This document shows, in pieces, positions 10,782 through 22,765 of a DNA stretch of 64,000 bases. A program made the position numbers and the translations under genes. The notes below the pieces were generated by a model. The model did not search any database. It worked only from the letters and a program-made list of their open reading frames with translations, and had not been told where the DNA came from. Numbering within the stretch: position 1 is the stretch's first letter; every line of letters begins with the position of its first letter. Origin of the DNA: Clavelina lepadiformis (taxonomy: Eukaryota > Chordata > Ascidiacea > Aplousobranchia > Clavelinidae); the NCBI RefSeq assembly GCF_947623445.1, contig NC_135242.1, positions 19,468,001 through 19,532,000 of the forward strand, in the 5' to 3' direction.

Positions 10782-13700
10782 ATGGCCCCAACAGCTGTTG
10801 ATAAGTCAGGAATATGGGGAGAACCAACTTCTACTCTTGACTGGTGTGAAGAAAATTACATTGTTACTCCTTATATTGCTGAGTTTTGTAAGTGGCTACA
10901 AATTTAAAGTTGGCTGTTTAACTATTGGTATGCTGAAATTTGTAAGAAATTTATACTGATTGTGATTTTTGTTTGTTTTTTTTGTCATGACAATTTTAGC
11001 AGTGCTGGTAGTTAAGATCTGTTTGTGACAAGAAAGTTGATTTAGTTTCTAATGGACATTCGATACATAAAGATATTATTTTTGCAGGGAACACAGTCAG
11101 CAATCTTGTTATGATCATTCCATCTCTGGTATGTGCAGTTTACTATTGGAAAAAAGGCATTGAAACAAGATATTTACTGGCTAATATTTCTCTCCTCAGT
11201 AAGGATCATGTTTTTGCCATGAAGCACTTTGCATTTAGCACAACATTCCATTGTTGTATTTAGAAATAATACCCTAGATGTACAGTAGTTGGTTACTGAT
11301 TTTGATTTATTTTTAGTAACCTAAACTTATTCTTTGCTACAATTTGCATAGCTACACTATCTTTTATATTTAGCTGTTGGCATTGGATCATGGATGTTTC
11401 ACATGACATTGCGATATGAAATGCAGGTAAGAGTTTATTGTACAGCTTAGAGTCATAATTACAGTATTTGCTGGTTTTATATGCTTTACTACAACTACAA
11501 AGTGAAGTTTAAAAATGATAATGAAGATCGGGTTTTTCTTGCATATATGGTCAGCGTGGTCATTAATTCAACCGGTTTAATTTTTATAAAGTAGGTTTCA
11601 GTTATCCATTTTTAACAATTTTACACTTAGCTAACATATGACTTGATTTTTGTATGATTATTGTTCCAAAATCTATTTTAAATCAAAGCATTTAAACTAG
11701 TAGAACTAATGAAAGATAAATTTTTTCCTTTAGACTTAACTTTTTATATATTTCCAGTTTTAGTTTAGAACAGCGTGGTCCAACTTCTTTTCATCGCGGG
11801 CCAAAATCAGAAAATTTTTTATCTTGCGGGCCAATGTTTTTAAATTAGAACTGAAGAACAATGTGACATTGATATTAGAACTGAAAAAAGTTCTCTTTTT
11901 TATTAAAACTGAAATTAGAATAGTTCAAAATTTAGCTGATAAAATTTAAATGCTGATCAATGTAACATCTGCGGTCGAGGTTCTTCCTCAACAATAGCGA
12001 CTATCAAAGCTGACCATCAGTTCGCGGGCCAAAAAATTGGTGCTCGTTTAGAACATGGCAAGTCGCATTGCTCTTACCTGAACATTTCGAGTGCAATGTG
12101 TGTAGTGCTAGTCTTTCATATATGATATATCAGATATAACTTCAGATTAGTATGTCTTTGTTTACATTGGTTTGTACGTGTACTCGTGTTGTATGGGTTC
12201 CAAACGATTTCAAAGAGCAATCAATAATTTGTTGCTATGGAAATAAGGCAAGGTCATCGTCATGATAGATGATGTCACCTTTGGTATTCCTCAATTGTTT
12301 TGGCGGTGCTGGTGTACTTTTAATTAAACACCTGCCAAAACTAATACGAAAACTTTTCTTAAACTTGATTCATTAGTTATCACTAGGGCAACCAGTTTTT
12401 TGACCTAAAAATTTTAAATTTTGACCTTAAAATTTGTAAATTTTGATCTCATTTTGACCTAAAAAGTTTAAATATTGACCTTATTTTGACCTAAAAAGTT
12501 TAAATTTTGACCTTATTTTGACCAAAAACGTTTAAATTTTGACCTCATTTTGAAAAACGCTATACTGATAGTCTCTACACTGTCTACAACAACTTTCTAA
12601 TCTAAAGCTGCATTTAAAAATGACAAAATGCTTTTCTAGTGTTGACTTTTTTTTCGTTTCTGCGTATTAAGATTGACAACTTGCAGTTTCAAATGCAATG
12701 CCGTCACATCGTGACGTCACCAAACGCGCTGAAAAGCCTTCCCTCTCTTTGTGGCTTTGGTTCTAAGTAAAATTTGCGGGACTGGAATTGTTTGCGGTAC
12801 AAGAAAAGAGAAAAACGGAAGAATAATATTACAAAATGGTTACAAAATTACAAGTTTAATAGATTTTGACCTAAAAAAAAGACCTAACGAAACAATTTGA
12901 CCGTATTTTGACCTAACGTAACATTTTGACTTTATCTGACCTAATAACTTCTATACCACACGTCGTACAAAGCTGAAACTTGTTTTGTGCTTGTTTCATA
13001 GCATTCTGAGCAGGTAAAAAAAATTGACCATATTGACTTTTGGTTGCCCTAGTTATCACTTTCCATTCAACCCATTTTCAAATATCGAGTTGAAGTGGTT
13101 TAATTTCCAATTATACTTTATTTTAAGTTTTATAATTACATTACAATTACTTTCTGTTCTTAACATGCAAATTGTAGTTACAATTTTAGTTCGCACTGTT
13201 TCATGTTATAAAGTTATAGTTATATATTTAGTTCTTAACGTTATACTTTCAGTTGCTAGTAAAAGTTAGCTTTTATGAATATGTTTTCTTTTGCCAACAA
13301 TTGTGGGCAATAAACAGCATGAGCAGAAGGATTTTTGCAACCACATATATACGATGAAAAAGTGGTGAACGTCATAGCTGTTTAAGTTGTATCTATAGTA
13401 TAATAAAACATAATATTATGGTAGGCTAACTGAAAATGTTCATTATCTTTTTAACCCATCAAGTTGGTTTGTTGTAACCACGCTTAAGATATGTTTATAA
13501 CTTAAATTTACTGACTTAGAATGGCTTGTTTTTCTTTTAATGAAACCCTTCTTAGTGTGTTTATTTTAATAATATTACATTGCCTTCTACTTGTGCAATT
13601 TCTGAAAGATTTTGGTTTGTTTAGAATTAACCTACTGTATTTTTTAAATCATGTTTTGTCTTTTGATAATTATTTCTAAGACAAGGTTGCCCAATGCAAA

Positions 13701-16700
13701 CCAACGTGATTAAACTGAAAATATCAGAAAATTACAAATACATTTGCGCAAAACCAAGTATATACTAAATAATATTTTAGTGGCATAGAACATGTTAGTA
13801 ATTACATTTGGCATGGAGATCAAAAGTCTAACTTAACTGCTGATCAAATCTCGAGCTACAATTCATCACTCAAGTCTAAATCGAAAACCTTTTCATTTGT
13901 AACATTCAAACAAAAAATGTATTAGGAAATTTGTAACATTTGTAACATTCAAATAAAAAATGTATTAGGAAATTTGTAACGCAAAACATATTCAAAAAAT
14001 GATTGTCTTCGAAAAGGTGCCAATTATAGCATTTCAGAAGAGATTTGTTAGTGCCTACTTGTTGATACATAACAAGATTATAAGACCACTTGAAACCAGT
14101 ATTATCCAACGGTATTGTCCAAATTCATAAAATGACCTTATATTTCAGTTTTAGCTTATGAAGAATGGACGAGTAACACAATACTAAACCTTTGCAAGCA
14201 AAAATACTTACAAAAGCATTCAAACATAGAATTTTTTTTATTTTGGACGCTTGACACAACGGCACCATACCGTTTGTCTGGAAACTTGCCCTTTCAGATG
14301 ACACTCATAGTGCTTTTTAACTCCACATTTATACCTCTCAAAAATGTAACAGCGTTACTTTCTTGACATTTATGTTCAATAAGCGATGCTTTATTGAGTT
14401 TATTAATCCTGTTGATTTCCAATTGTAATGATGCATGGTTGGTGATTATTTTTATGAGGACCCTTGCAAGTGTGGCATATTTGATTTTTTAAGTGTGGCA
14501 TATGCAATGGGTGACGCTGATAAAAAATACAATGCAATGCAACTCATCTAAGTGCACACCGAGTTTAATTTTTAATTTTCACTCAATATTTGCTACTGAT
14601 AACAGCTTTGTGGATAACGCTGAATTGTGTTTCACTTACGATAACCACCTTGGAACTGGACCATTTTGGTCATAATACTCAAATTGCCACAATAACCTAA
14701 TCGGATACTGTACCGTATAACCACAGCAGGATCAATATAGTTAGGCGCAAAATGACAAAATGTACATTGAATTCATCACTTATTTCTTTAACAGTGAATA
14801 TTTGCATTAAAATCAATATCAGTCAGTCAATGTTGGAGAAACAATTCTAAAATTTTTGTTTGGTTTATTTAAAAAAAGAAAGCAGTAGGATTATGAAGAC
14901 AACTGTTACGTGGCACAATTATCACTGTCACGCTGCATAATTGACACAGAAAATTTGAGAGAAAAACTTTAGGGAGATAGCAAAAAGTTGTTATAATCCC
15001 CGGAGAATGGTTGTAGTAAAAGGATAATTTTACATGGCAAAATTCCGGGACTGTTCCAAAATGGCCATTATGAAGCAGATGGTCATATTAAACGCATTTT
15101 ATTGTATATATAATACATTTGTTACTGACCTGATAACTTTGATATACAGTATAAACAATTGAAAGTTGGAAATTGATCCTACAAATTGGCTATACACATT
15201 GCATGTAGTGTATCTTTTAGATTAGCTTCATTATCACTTGCGTAGGCTATTTCGTACATGCTATGTTGTGATATATATATGTATTTGAAATATTTTGTAG
15301 ATGAAAGTCACAGTGATTTAAAGGCTTAAGAAGAGTTTCACAAGTTTTGAGATCCAGTTTGCAGGACTATTTACCAGCTTGTAATATTATTTTATCATAC
15401 TTCATTTCCTGTGGACATGAATGAACTAGACAGAGGTTCGCCAAAAAGTAAACAATTTTACAGAACAGGAAACCAAGCAACTATTAATGGAAGTACAAAG
15501 TTAAGCAGAACAGTCAATGCAGTCAGAGGTACAGAAAAGTTCAAAGCTGATGTACAAAGAAACAGTGACAGAAGATCAGGGAGATCACCAGGAAATACAA
15601 GACACAATGAAAAACATTATCAGAGTCAACTGAAATTTAGGCGAGAACGCAACAAAGAAAGTAAGAAAAATGAAGAGGTAATTCCTTTAACTGACCATAA
15701 ACCTGAGGATACAGATGAAGAGTGGATTGGAAGAGCTTGGATGACAAGCGTAGTTGTGTTTGTTGTTCTTGCATTTATTGGTGTTGGAATCGGACTGGCT
15801 CTTCATTTTACAGCTGGTAGTGGGGCTGCGTCTAGCTCATCTGACATAGAGCTAGCAAGTACGGAAGCTCCGAGTGTGGGAGAAAGTTCAACGCCTTCAC
15901 CATACAACGACACGTTTTGGAATGCTGTGCGAGGGGAGTGTGGGCTGCCCAAAATACAACCTGAATTAATTACCAGTCGAATTATTAAAGGAACTGAGGC
16001 AAAACGTCATTCATGGCCTTGGCAGATCAGCCTGTTGCAGTATGTATTCATTTTGCTGGTTATGTGTATACTGAAATATAATAAATTAATTTTGTTTGAT
16101 AAACCAAGATATTGCAATTGTTGCAAAAGTATGTTATTGCCTATCTAGAAGAAAATAATTTTATCTTTCCTTTGTTTTAAAGATGCTAATAATTAATAGA
16201 TGTTTGGTAATTAATAAGCGTTTTTAGAGATCATTAAACATACTGTGATGACATATATCTTACAACATTTTACTGTAGGTATAATGACAATGGAGATGGA
16301 CCTCCAACTGTTAGGCATATATGTGGTGGTACATTGGTGAGCTACAACTCAGTAATCACTGCTGCACATTGTTTCTTGATTAATCAACGAACGATAGTTA
16401 CGACCAATCCAAGTAAATTTCGAGTGATTGTGGGTGGACATGATAAGTCCCAAATTACCGGTGGTGCAAGGTAACTGCACCATATATTATACCATAGCTG
16501 CTGGCCGATTGTCATATGGCCTGATATGCCTAGATTTGTTGTTCTAATATGATTCATATCTCAAGCTATGCTTTTTTGAAAAGGTGCATAGCCCTTTAGA
16601 CACTCTTCTTTCTGATTGGTAAGATGGTGTCAACCAAAAGCTCATACATGACGCTAGCAAGGTTCAATATCCACCTTTATTTTAAAGGTTTTTTTCTGGT

Positions 16701-19700
16701 ACCGGGAAAGTTTGAATTTGAAAATATGACCTGAATTCCCACATGTATATAACTTATTGAACTATGATTTTCTTCCTGTTCATTACACAAGAAATGCATC
16801 TGCCCTTTTTCTCTTTGCTTTAGTTTTTCTTGTTTCATGGGCGTTTACTGCAAGTAAAATGCACACTATTGCACATTGTCAAAGTGTCAGGTAATTTGCT
16901 TCAACACACGTTTTTGTTTGCAAGTTTTACGTAGAACTCATTTTAATGCCATACCTAAATCATAAAACCAGCCATGTTTTGGTTAGAAAGTGTAACTATA
17001 TCTGGATAATACCCTAACCATTAAATGCATTACTTTTACAATGCCAATTGTACTATACATACATCTGTCTCATTTTAAACACGTTGTAATTCTATCTAAT
17101 TAAAGAATGGAATAATTCATGGAAAGTCCGCTCAAAATCCTTTAATGCTATTGGCTATTTTAATCGAAACTATTCCTGAAATCAGCATACGGACCAAAAA
17201 AAGCTGCTGTTCTTAAGAGAAAGTGAAAGTTTTGACTGAAAACACATTCGGTGTGATGGCGCTACAGTACAATCCGCTTTTTATGAACACCTAGGAACCA
17301 GACCTGATCGATAAAAATGCTTACAATAACGGAAGCTGGTACTGTGCTGTTTAATCACACCAGAATCGATATTAATCGAGCACCATGTGCCAAAAAATGG
17401 AGTTCATCATTTATTTAATTAACGTTTAATAACAAACTTGAAGTCAGTGAGTTAATTGAGAAAATATGGAGCACAGATGTTTATATGGAAAGAATTCGAG
17501 ACTGTGCCAAAATGGCCATTTTAAACTAGGTTGACGATCATATTATCCATGGTCATATACAAGCAGATTCTACTATAGTCAATTGAGTAACATTTTCAAG
17601 TGAAAACTTTCTAACAGCAATGAAATAATATGGCAACATGCAGTGAGAATAATAAATCTTAAGATAAATTATCAGAGCAGCATCTTACCACAAGGGACTA
17701 CCAAACATTTTGCTTTAAATTTTCTTCTACATTTTGTCTTTGGTTAATGACTGTGCATGGCAGAGGATCTTCATGAGCCGATAGTTTTTTCTAGTGAAAA
17801 GAAGTACAGAACAAGACTGATTTTATGTCAAGAAGAGTTTCCCTTCATCCCCTAACATATTATTTTAAAGCATTAGGTTTTTATGCTTACCACAACCAAA
17901 ATCTTCAATAAACTTAAGTTGGGTGGTCTTTTTATGTACCAATACTTTTATTGATCTTTTTTCTTAAACAAAGCCAATATGACCGTTCAACAACAAGCGA
18001 AAGGGAAATTTCAGATAAAATAGATTCCAGATAAAAGGATGGATTTGTATTTTGATGTTCCCTTCATCTCGGCAAAACTTCATGATCGCATCCTTTCATA
18101 AATAAAATAAAGCTTGGGACCGGAAGTTTACTACTGAATTTGTATTCTTTATTGGTTATTATTTGCTTTTTTACCAAACTATAATGTTTTATCACTAGCA
18201 TTTATTTTGTGCTTATTTTCATTATCTTGTTTCAATATTAGCATTTCTGTTATACAGATTGACTGAAATTTCCAAAATTGTTCACCATCCAGACAACAAC
18301 TTAGCTCTCTTTTCCAAGCTTAAAGAGGCCCCAGTGAATGATATTACTATACTCAAATTGGAAACGAGTTTTGATCCAAGCCAACAAAGACCAGTTGTTA
18401 CATTTGCCTGTCTTCCAAAGCCCAAAGTTGTTCCTCCTATTGGAAAAAGGTTTACTTTTGAAATTACAGCTTATAGCTTATTTATCCCTATGCTGTTGCA
18501 TCATTTGAAAATTTTAGTTTTGGAAAATTTTTTGTTTCTCAGTTTTACTTAAACCACCAGTTAATATCACTTACGCTCATTTGTGAAATGCATTCTTTGC
18601 TTTTAATGCTTACTATAAATTAATTTGCATGTGTCTTGAGGAAGGCGTTTATTTTTTAACATTTTGTTTGTCTTCCATTTAATTTTTGTTTTGTTAGATG
18701 TTGGGCAACTGGCTGGGGCAAGACGTATAATACAGGTTATGAAACTGTTTTAAAGCAGACAAGTCTGTCAATCATTTCCAAACCCATTTGTACAAGATTT
18801 TTTCAGAACATGATTGACTATAAAAAACATCTTTGTGTTTATGAGAAAACCACTGCTACATGTCAAGGAGACAGTGGTGGTCCCTTGGTTTGTCAGGGGC
18901 CTGACAATAAATGGACGCTTTATGGTGCCACTAGTTTTGGTCCAAATCCATGCGCTACAGGGCCAGGAGTATTTGCTGCAGTTGCTTTTTATATGGAATG
19001 GATTTGTTGTGTTTTAAAAGATATCGGACCATGTACAGAAATAAAATGTGCATCTAATTGACTTGCGTAATGTCAATGCTTAAATTGTTTTGCATGAAAA
19101 GAAATCTGATTGCAGCTTTTAACTTATTGCTTAATTTTGTTGTATTTTTTCTCACCTTTTTGTATGGTTGACGTTGGTTTGAGCTATTGTTCTCGTGAAA
19201 GTGTTTGAAATTTGTGGTGTCTATATTTGTGTTAGCTTGCACATAGTTGAATTTTTGCTTGCTAAAACAGCTGTTTATTTAATAAAGATTGTAATGTAAT
19301 TTCTTGCAAAACTTTATTGTGAGCAAAATCTTACTAAGAATAGTATAATTAAAAAAATATATAACATTCTGAAATACCAAAACAAGATAGTCAGCATTTC
19401 TGCTTCTCGAGGTTTGTTTTCATATGTTTTACTTTCATGGCTTGTATATTAAGTATGTCAAAAACATTTCTCCTCAAATTATAAATTTAATAATATGTGA
19501 ATTCAGGTAAAGCTTTTTTACGTTTTGAAGGAGATGTCTTGCGTAGTTTTTTGTCAGATTACTTACTTACAGATACTTATATCACTATTTCTTAAAATAT
19601 GAATTAATTTTCACCACATTTTATTAAAGACTTGGCCTTTTTCTAGCTTCTTGATGAACTTCCTATGATCTACGGTACATGTGTCTTTCTTTATGCCCTG

Positions 19701-20664
19701 TGAGTACAGCACAATTTTTGTCAACGAAATGCTATTAGGCTTGTTTATTGGCATAGTTAGAAAGGTTGAATAATAAATTTATTTTGCAGACGACATCATG
19801 CCAAGCCCTCCGAGAATCGAAGTGGAATTTACATTTTCTCTCTATGCTTATGCTGTATTCTTGTTACAGCAGTGTATCTACACTGGCAGAATCCGTTGTT
19901 CCACCAGGTGAATTATCAACTGCAACAGTATATTTAAATGGTGCTAGAAAATGTCTGTTTCCATTCTGTTGCTTATTTAAACTTTTTCGAAGATTTTTAT
20001 TTATAGGCTTCATATGCCATACTCGTGCTTACTCTATTATACGAAGCAGTTATTGCCACTCAAAACTATCCACAAATCAAACCTGTTGTCCTAACATCCC
20101 TGGTTTTGTATTTGTTTGGCTTTCTTTTGTGGAATATTGACAACAACTTTTGTTCCTCCTTGAGGTACATTTCATAGTGAAGATTATTTGCATAAAACAG
20201 TTGTTAGTTTGTGCAGTTAGCTTTAATTCGGAAACCATATGTTTATTGTATTACTGTATTGCTGTAGGTCACTTCGTGCAAGTAGCAGTAATAACAGTCC
20301 GGTGAAAGCTGCAACTCAGCTTCACGCCTGGTGGCATATTTTTACAGGATACGCAACCTACCTTCACATAGTTTTTTCTTCTTATGCAAGAACGCTTCAC
20401 TTGAAACGTACTTGTTCTGTTCAGGTGAAAGTAAAAGGGCTTAAAGCTTTCTTTACAATGCTAAGATTTTCACATAATGTGTACCGTACACATCTTTTTA
20501 CATTGTAATTTTGTTTTGGTTGGTAGTATTTTTAAAATACTATATAAACGTGCGATATAACAAAGGTTTAAATAATGCTTTAATTTAACAAGATGCTGTG
20601 TGTGTATTTTCAGAAGCTTGGAGGTGTTTGGCCCTACTTGGAAGTTAAAGAAAAGGCATATTAA
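10782..20664 (+). CDS. ACER3: Alkaline ceramidase (ACER3-like), isoform with 3' exon set A
   Basis: The product is a seven-helix ER/Golgi ceramidase that hydrolyses ceramide to sphingosine and fatty acid. Exons: 10782-10887, 11088-11198, 11374-11426, 19647-19699, 19790-19907, 20007-20164, 20268-20424 and 20614-20664. All phases agree and give 268 residues, matching vertebrate ACER3 length. The N terminus contains the Ca-site region ([10 protein letters not shown]) and IAEFWNTVSNL. Zinc and catalytic residues lie in [18 protein letters not shown] and LHAWWH. Exon 3 ends phase 0 after EMQ, so it can join exon 4a here or exon 4b at 21200. A poly(A) signal AATAAA is at 20724-20729. A whole serine protease gene lies in intron 3 (11427-19646). 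Family assignment is very secure; the long intron join is inferred from phase and homology. Confidence 0.85.
11771..12045. mobile_element. Small hAT-like MITE, 275 bp
   Basis: The element is flanked by a perfect 8-base duplication gtttagaa (11763-11770 and 12046-12053). It starts cagcgtggtccaac and ends ttggtgctc, so the ends are imperfectly inverted. Internal copies of gcgggcc occur in both halves. The 8-base duplication and the CAG-type end point to the hAT superfamily. It has no coding capacity and lies in ceramidase intron 3. Confidence 0.65.
12384..13051. mobile_element. Non-autonomous hAT-like element, 668 bp, with internal minisatellite
   Basis: Terminal inverted repeats tagggcaacca / tggttgcccta are perfect over 11 bases. 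They are flanked by an 8-base duplication gttatcac (12376-12383 and 13052-13059). Both features are typical of hAT transposons. The interior lacks a transposase and is dominated by repeats of the phrase ttttgaccta. It lies in ceramidase intron 3. Confidence 0.75.
12393..12552. repeat. Minisatellite of ttttgacct units
   Basis: About four degenerate copies of a 36-38 base unit containing ttttgacctaaaaa and gtttaaattttgacc stand in a row. Further diverged copies occur at about 12860-13040 in the same hAT-like element. Confidence 0.75.
13060..15416. other. Non-coding part of ceramidase intron 3, upstream of the protease gene
   Basis: I see no exon in this AT-rich stretch. It should contain the promoter and any 5' leader of the nested protease gene. 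A phrase near 15035-15075 (gactgttccaaaatggccat) recurs in similar form near 17500, so part of it is probably a diverged dispersed repeat. Confidence 0.5.
15417..19061 (+). CDS. Type II transmembrane serine protease (S1 family)
   Basis: Four phase-consistent exons, 15417-16039, 16279-16470, 18258-18449 and 18698-19061, encode about 456 residues. The start is the ATG at 15417; a GTG six bases upstream is not a eukaryotic start. Residues 1-105 are a basic cytoplasmic tail without an N-terminal signal. A single membrane helix follows ([20 protein letters not shown]), then a Ser/Thr-rich stem. The zymogen cleavage site is SR then IIKG (about residue 188). The catalytic triad is ITAAHC, NDITIL and [15 protein letters not shown] supplies the cysteine that normally ties the stem to the catalytic domain. 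The residue at the trypsin Asp189 position appears to be Ala, with glycines at 216 and 226, so chymotrypsin- or elastase-like specificity is more likely than trypsin-like. Poly(A) signal AATAAA is at 19281-19286. The exon 3 donor (gtttac) is weak. The whole gene is nested in the ceramidase intron. Confidence 0.85.
16471..18257. other. Long intron 2 of the protease gene
   Basis: This 1.8-kb intron contains no further protease exon that I can see; the reading phase joins directly across it. Around 17460-17560 there is a diverged copy of a phrase also present near 15050. Confidence 0.6.
19281..19286 (+). promoter_or_regulatory. Poly(A) signal of the protease gene
   Basis: AATAAA lies 220 bases after the protease stop codon and before ceramidase exon 4a at 19647. 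The nested transcript can therefore end inside the host intron. Confidence 0.6.
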
Positions 20665-20723
20665 TGAACTTCATCTGATTGCACAGTTGTTGCACCGATT
20701 GCACCCTTGCTAATGTCTACCTT

Positions 20724-20729
20724 AATAAA
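20724..20729 (+). promoter_or_regulatory. Poly(A) signal after ceramidase exon set A
   Basis: AATAAA lies 60 bases after the stop of exon 8a and before exon 4b. Its use or avoidance would decide whether exon set A or B is included. Confidence 0.55.
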
Positions 20730-21199
20730 TTCACAATATTTAATTAATATATTTAGTAATGCATAAAATTTATGTATATGCAAGATATTCACCTAACTTG
20801 TTCCTTATTTTTGTATCCATTATTTTCAGGTTTGAAATGGTTAAAATGTTTATTAAATTATTGATTATTGTTTTGTGTAAATTTTTTCAAAATTTTAATG
20901 TCAATTTAACGCATTCAACCAATTTGATGAAGCTATATTTTATGACTTGCGCTTGAATATGTTTAAAAGTTGTTTTATTTTTTGGATTGATTTTTGCATT
21001 TGAATTTAAACGTGAGCTTTTAAAGGAACCTATATCTTCAGTTCTGTTGCACATTAACATTTCTGAATAAAATGAGTGTTACCACTATGACTACCTAAAT
21101 ATGTTTTGCACTAAAAGTGTTTACTAAACTACTACTAAAAACTCACCTGACTTACATTACTTGCTCTGAACAATACATTTAGTAATATATGTCTTTCAG

Positions 21200-22765
21200 C
21201 TACTTGATGAACTACCAATGATTTATGGAAATTGCGTGTATCTTTTTATACTGTAAGTATCCATTAATAATATGTATTCTTTAATTATAGTGAGATGTTG
21301 ATTTTTACTAAGCCTAGTTACATGGTCAATTGGATCTCAACATTTGAAATGAATTATTTGAACTGAAAAAGCATTTTTTGCTGATTAAAAGCAAAATATT
21401 GAACTTTGGTATGTCTAGCAATGTTTTAACAAGCTCCTATTATCATATCATCTGACAGAGAAATTTTCATTAATGCTAAAATGTTGGCATGAAAAGATTG
21501 AAATTAGAACCTTAGCCACTATACTGCAATAGACTGCCTGAAAGCATTTAGATCGTTTACTTTAACCAAACAACGCCATTTTGCATTGTATTTTCCAGCT
21601 ATAGCCATTAATTTCCATTGGCTTATGGCCCTATGCCTTTAATCTCACTTAAGAAGCCACCCTTTTTATTTGTTTATAAGGCGCATGGTTTAAATAGAGT
21701 TCACCTTTTTCTCTTAGCTGAAAATAAGTGAGTTGGATTTGGATCCATTGAAATGCTCATGTAAATGGGCTTATTGCTAAATTACTTAAGTATTTTAGTA
21801 GTTTTTAGGTACTGTATGTATATATTATTACAATGTTCTGTTTTGTGTTAATTTTAGGCTTTGTAAAAGAAAATCATCAAAGTCGTGGGAATCAATGTGT
21901 AGCATCCTGTTGTTAATATTTGGAGTTATAGTTACAGTTGTTTACCTCGTCCTAAAAAACCCTGTCATATTTCTGGTAAAATATGGAATTTTATTTTGTT
22001 TTCATGCCATGTCAAAGCTGTTTTCCATTTTGAGGTGTAGTTTTTATAACATCATTCACCACCTCGTGAAAGCAATATAACTTTTTTAATTTTTCTTTGA
22101 CTTCCAAATAATGTAATTTTACATATGACTCACTTACATCTAAATAATAATTTTCTTTAAGGTACTTTATGGATCATTAGTTGTGGCAACTGTTTATATG
22201 ACAGCACTGGTGTGTAAAATGGCACCATCTTTACGAAGAATTGCGTTAGTATTGCACTTAATTTACCTCTTTGGATTTGTTGTTTGGAATATTGATATTC
22301 ACTTTTGCTCCTCCTTAAGGTAACGTTACTTTGCACATGAGTCTATTTTGTTTGCTTTTTTACGTCAGTTTATGTTTACTTTGGTAGTGGTAGGTTAGCT
22401 TACTGTACTTGCCTGCTGGCTTGCTTGTGGTCATTGCTTATTGGACTCCAGACAAAATAACAATCAGTTACACAAATTTCATCATCCAGGTCCTTCAGAT
22501 CGCAGGGTGAAGTGTGGAATAAGCATATCTTTCATATGACACAGCTCCATGCATGGTGGCATATACTAGCTGGTTATGCTTCCTTTCTTCAGTTATACTT
22601 TGCGATTCGGTCCAGATGTATGTATTTAGGAAAATCTTTTCGTGTTAAGGTACTGATGTGAAACAAATTTTGTCAGTTTTGTGCAGTATAGAGTCATATA
22701 AACTAAAAGCTGTTTGAATTTTTCAGAAATTCATGGAGATTTGGCCCTACCTGGAATTTCCTTAA
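21200..22765 (+). CDS. ACER3: Second complete 3' exon set (B) of the alkaline ceramidase
   Basis: Five exons repeat the structure of set A: 21200-21252, 21858-21975, 22162-22319, 22490-22649 and 22727-22765. Lengths are 53, 118, 158, 160 and 39 against 53, 118, 158, 157 and 51, with identical phases. They encode [36 protein letters not shown] and a terminal WPYLEFP, so the zinc ligands are kept. There is no second copy of exons 1-3 in the 535 bases between set A and set B. Set B therefore seems to need exons 1-3 at 10782-11426, giving a 265-residue isoform by splicing exon 3 to exon 4b. Otherwise it is a headless duplicate. Membrane-helix sequences between the conserved motifs differ strongly from set A. 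Confidence 0.8.

Noticed and set aside
16040..16148. Continuation of the protease frame past position 16039
   Set aside because: This is intron: a gtatgt donor starts at 16040, and the next exon (16279) restores the protease sequence in phase.
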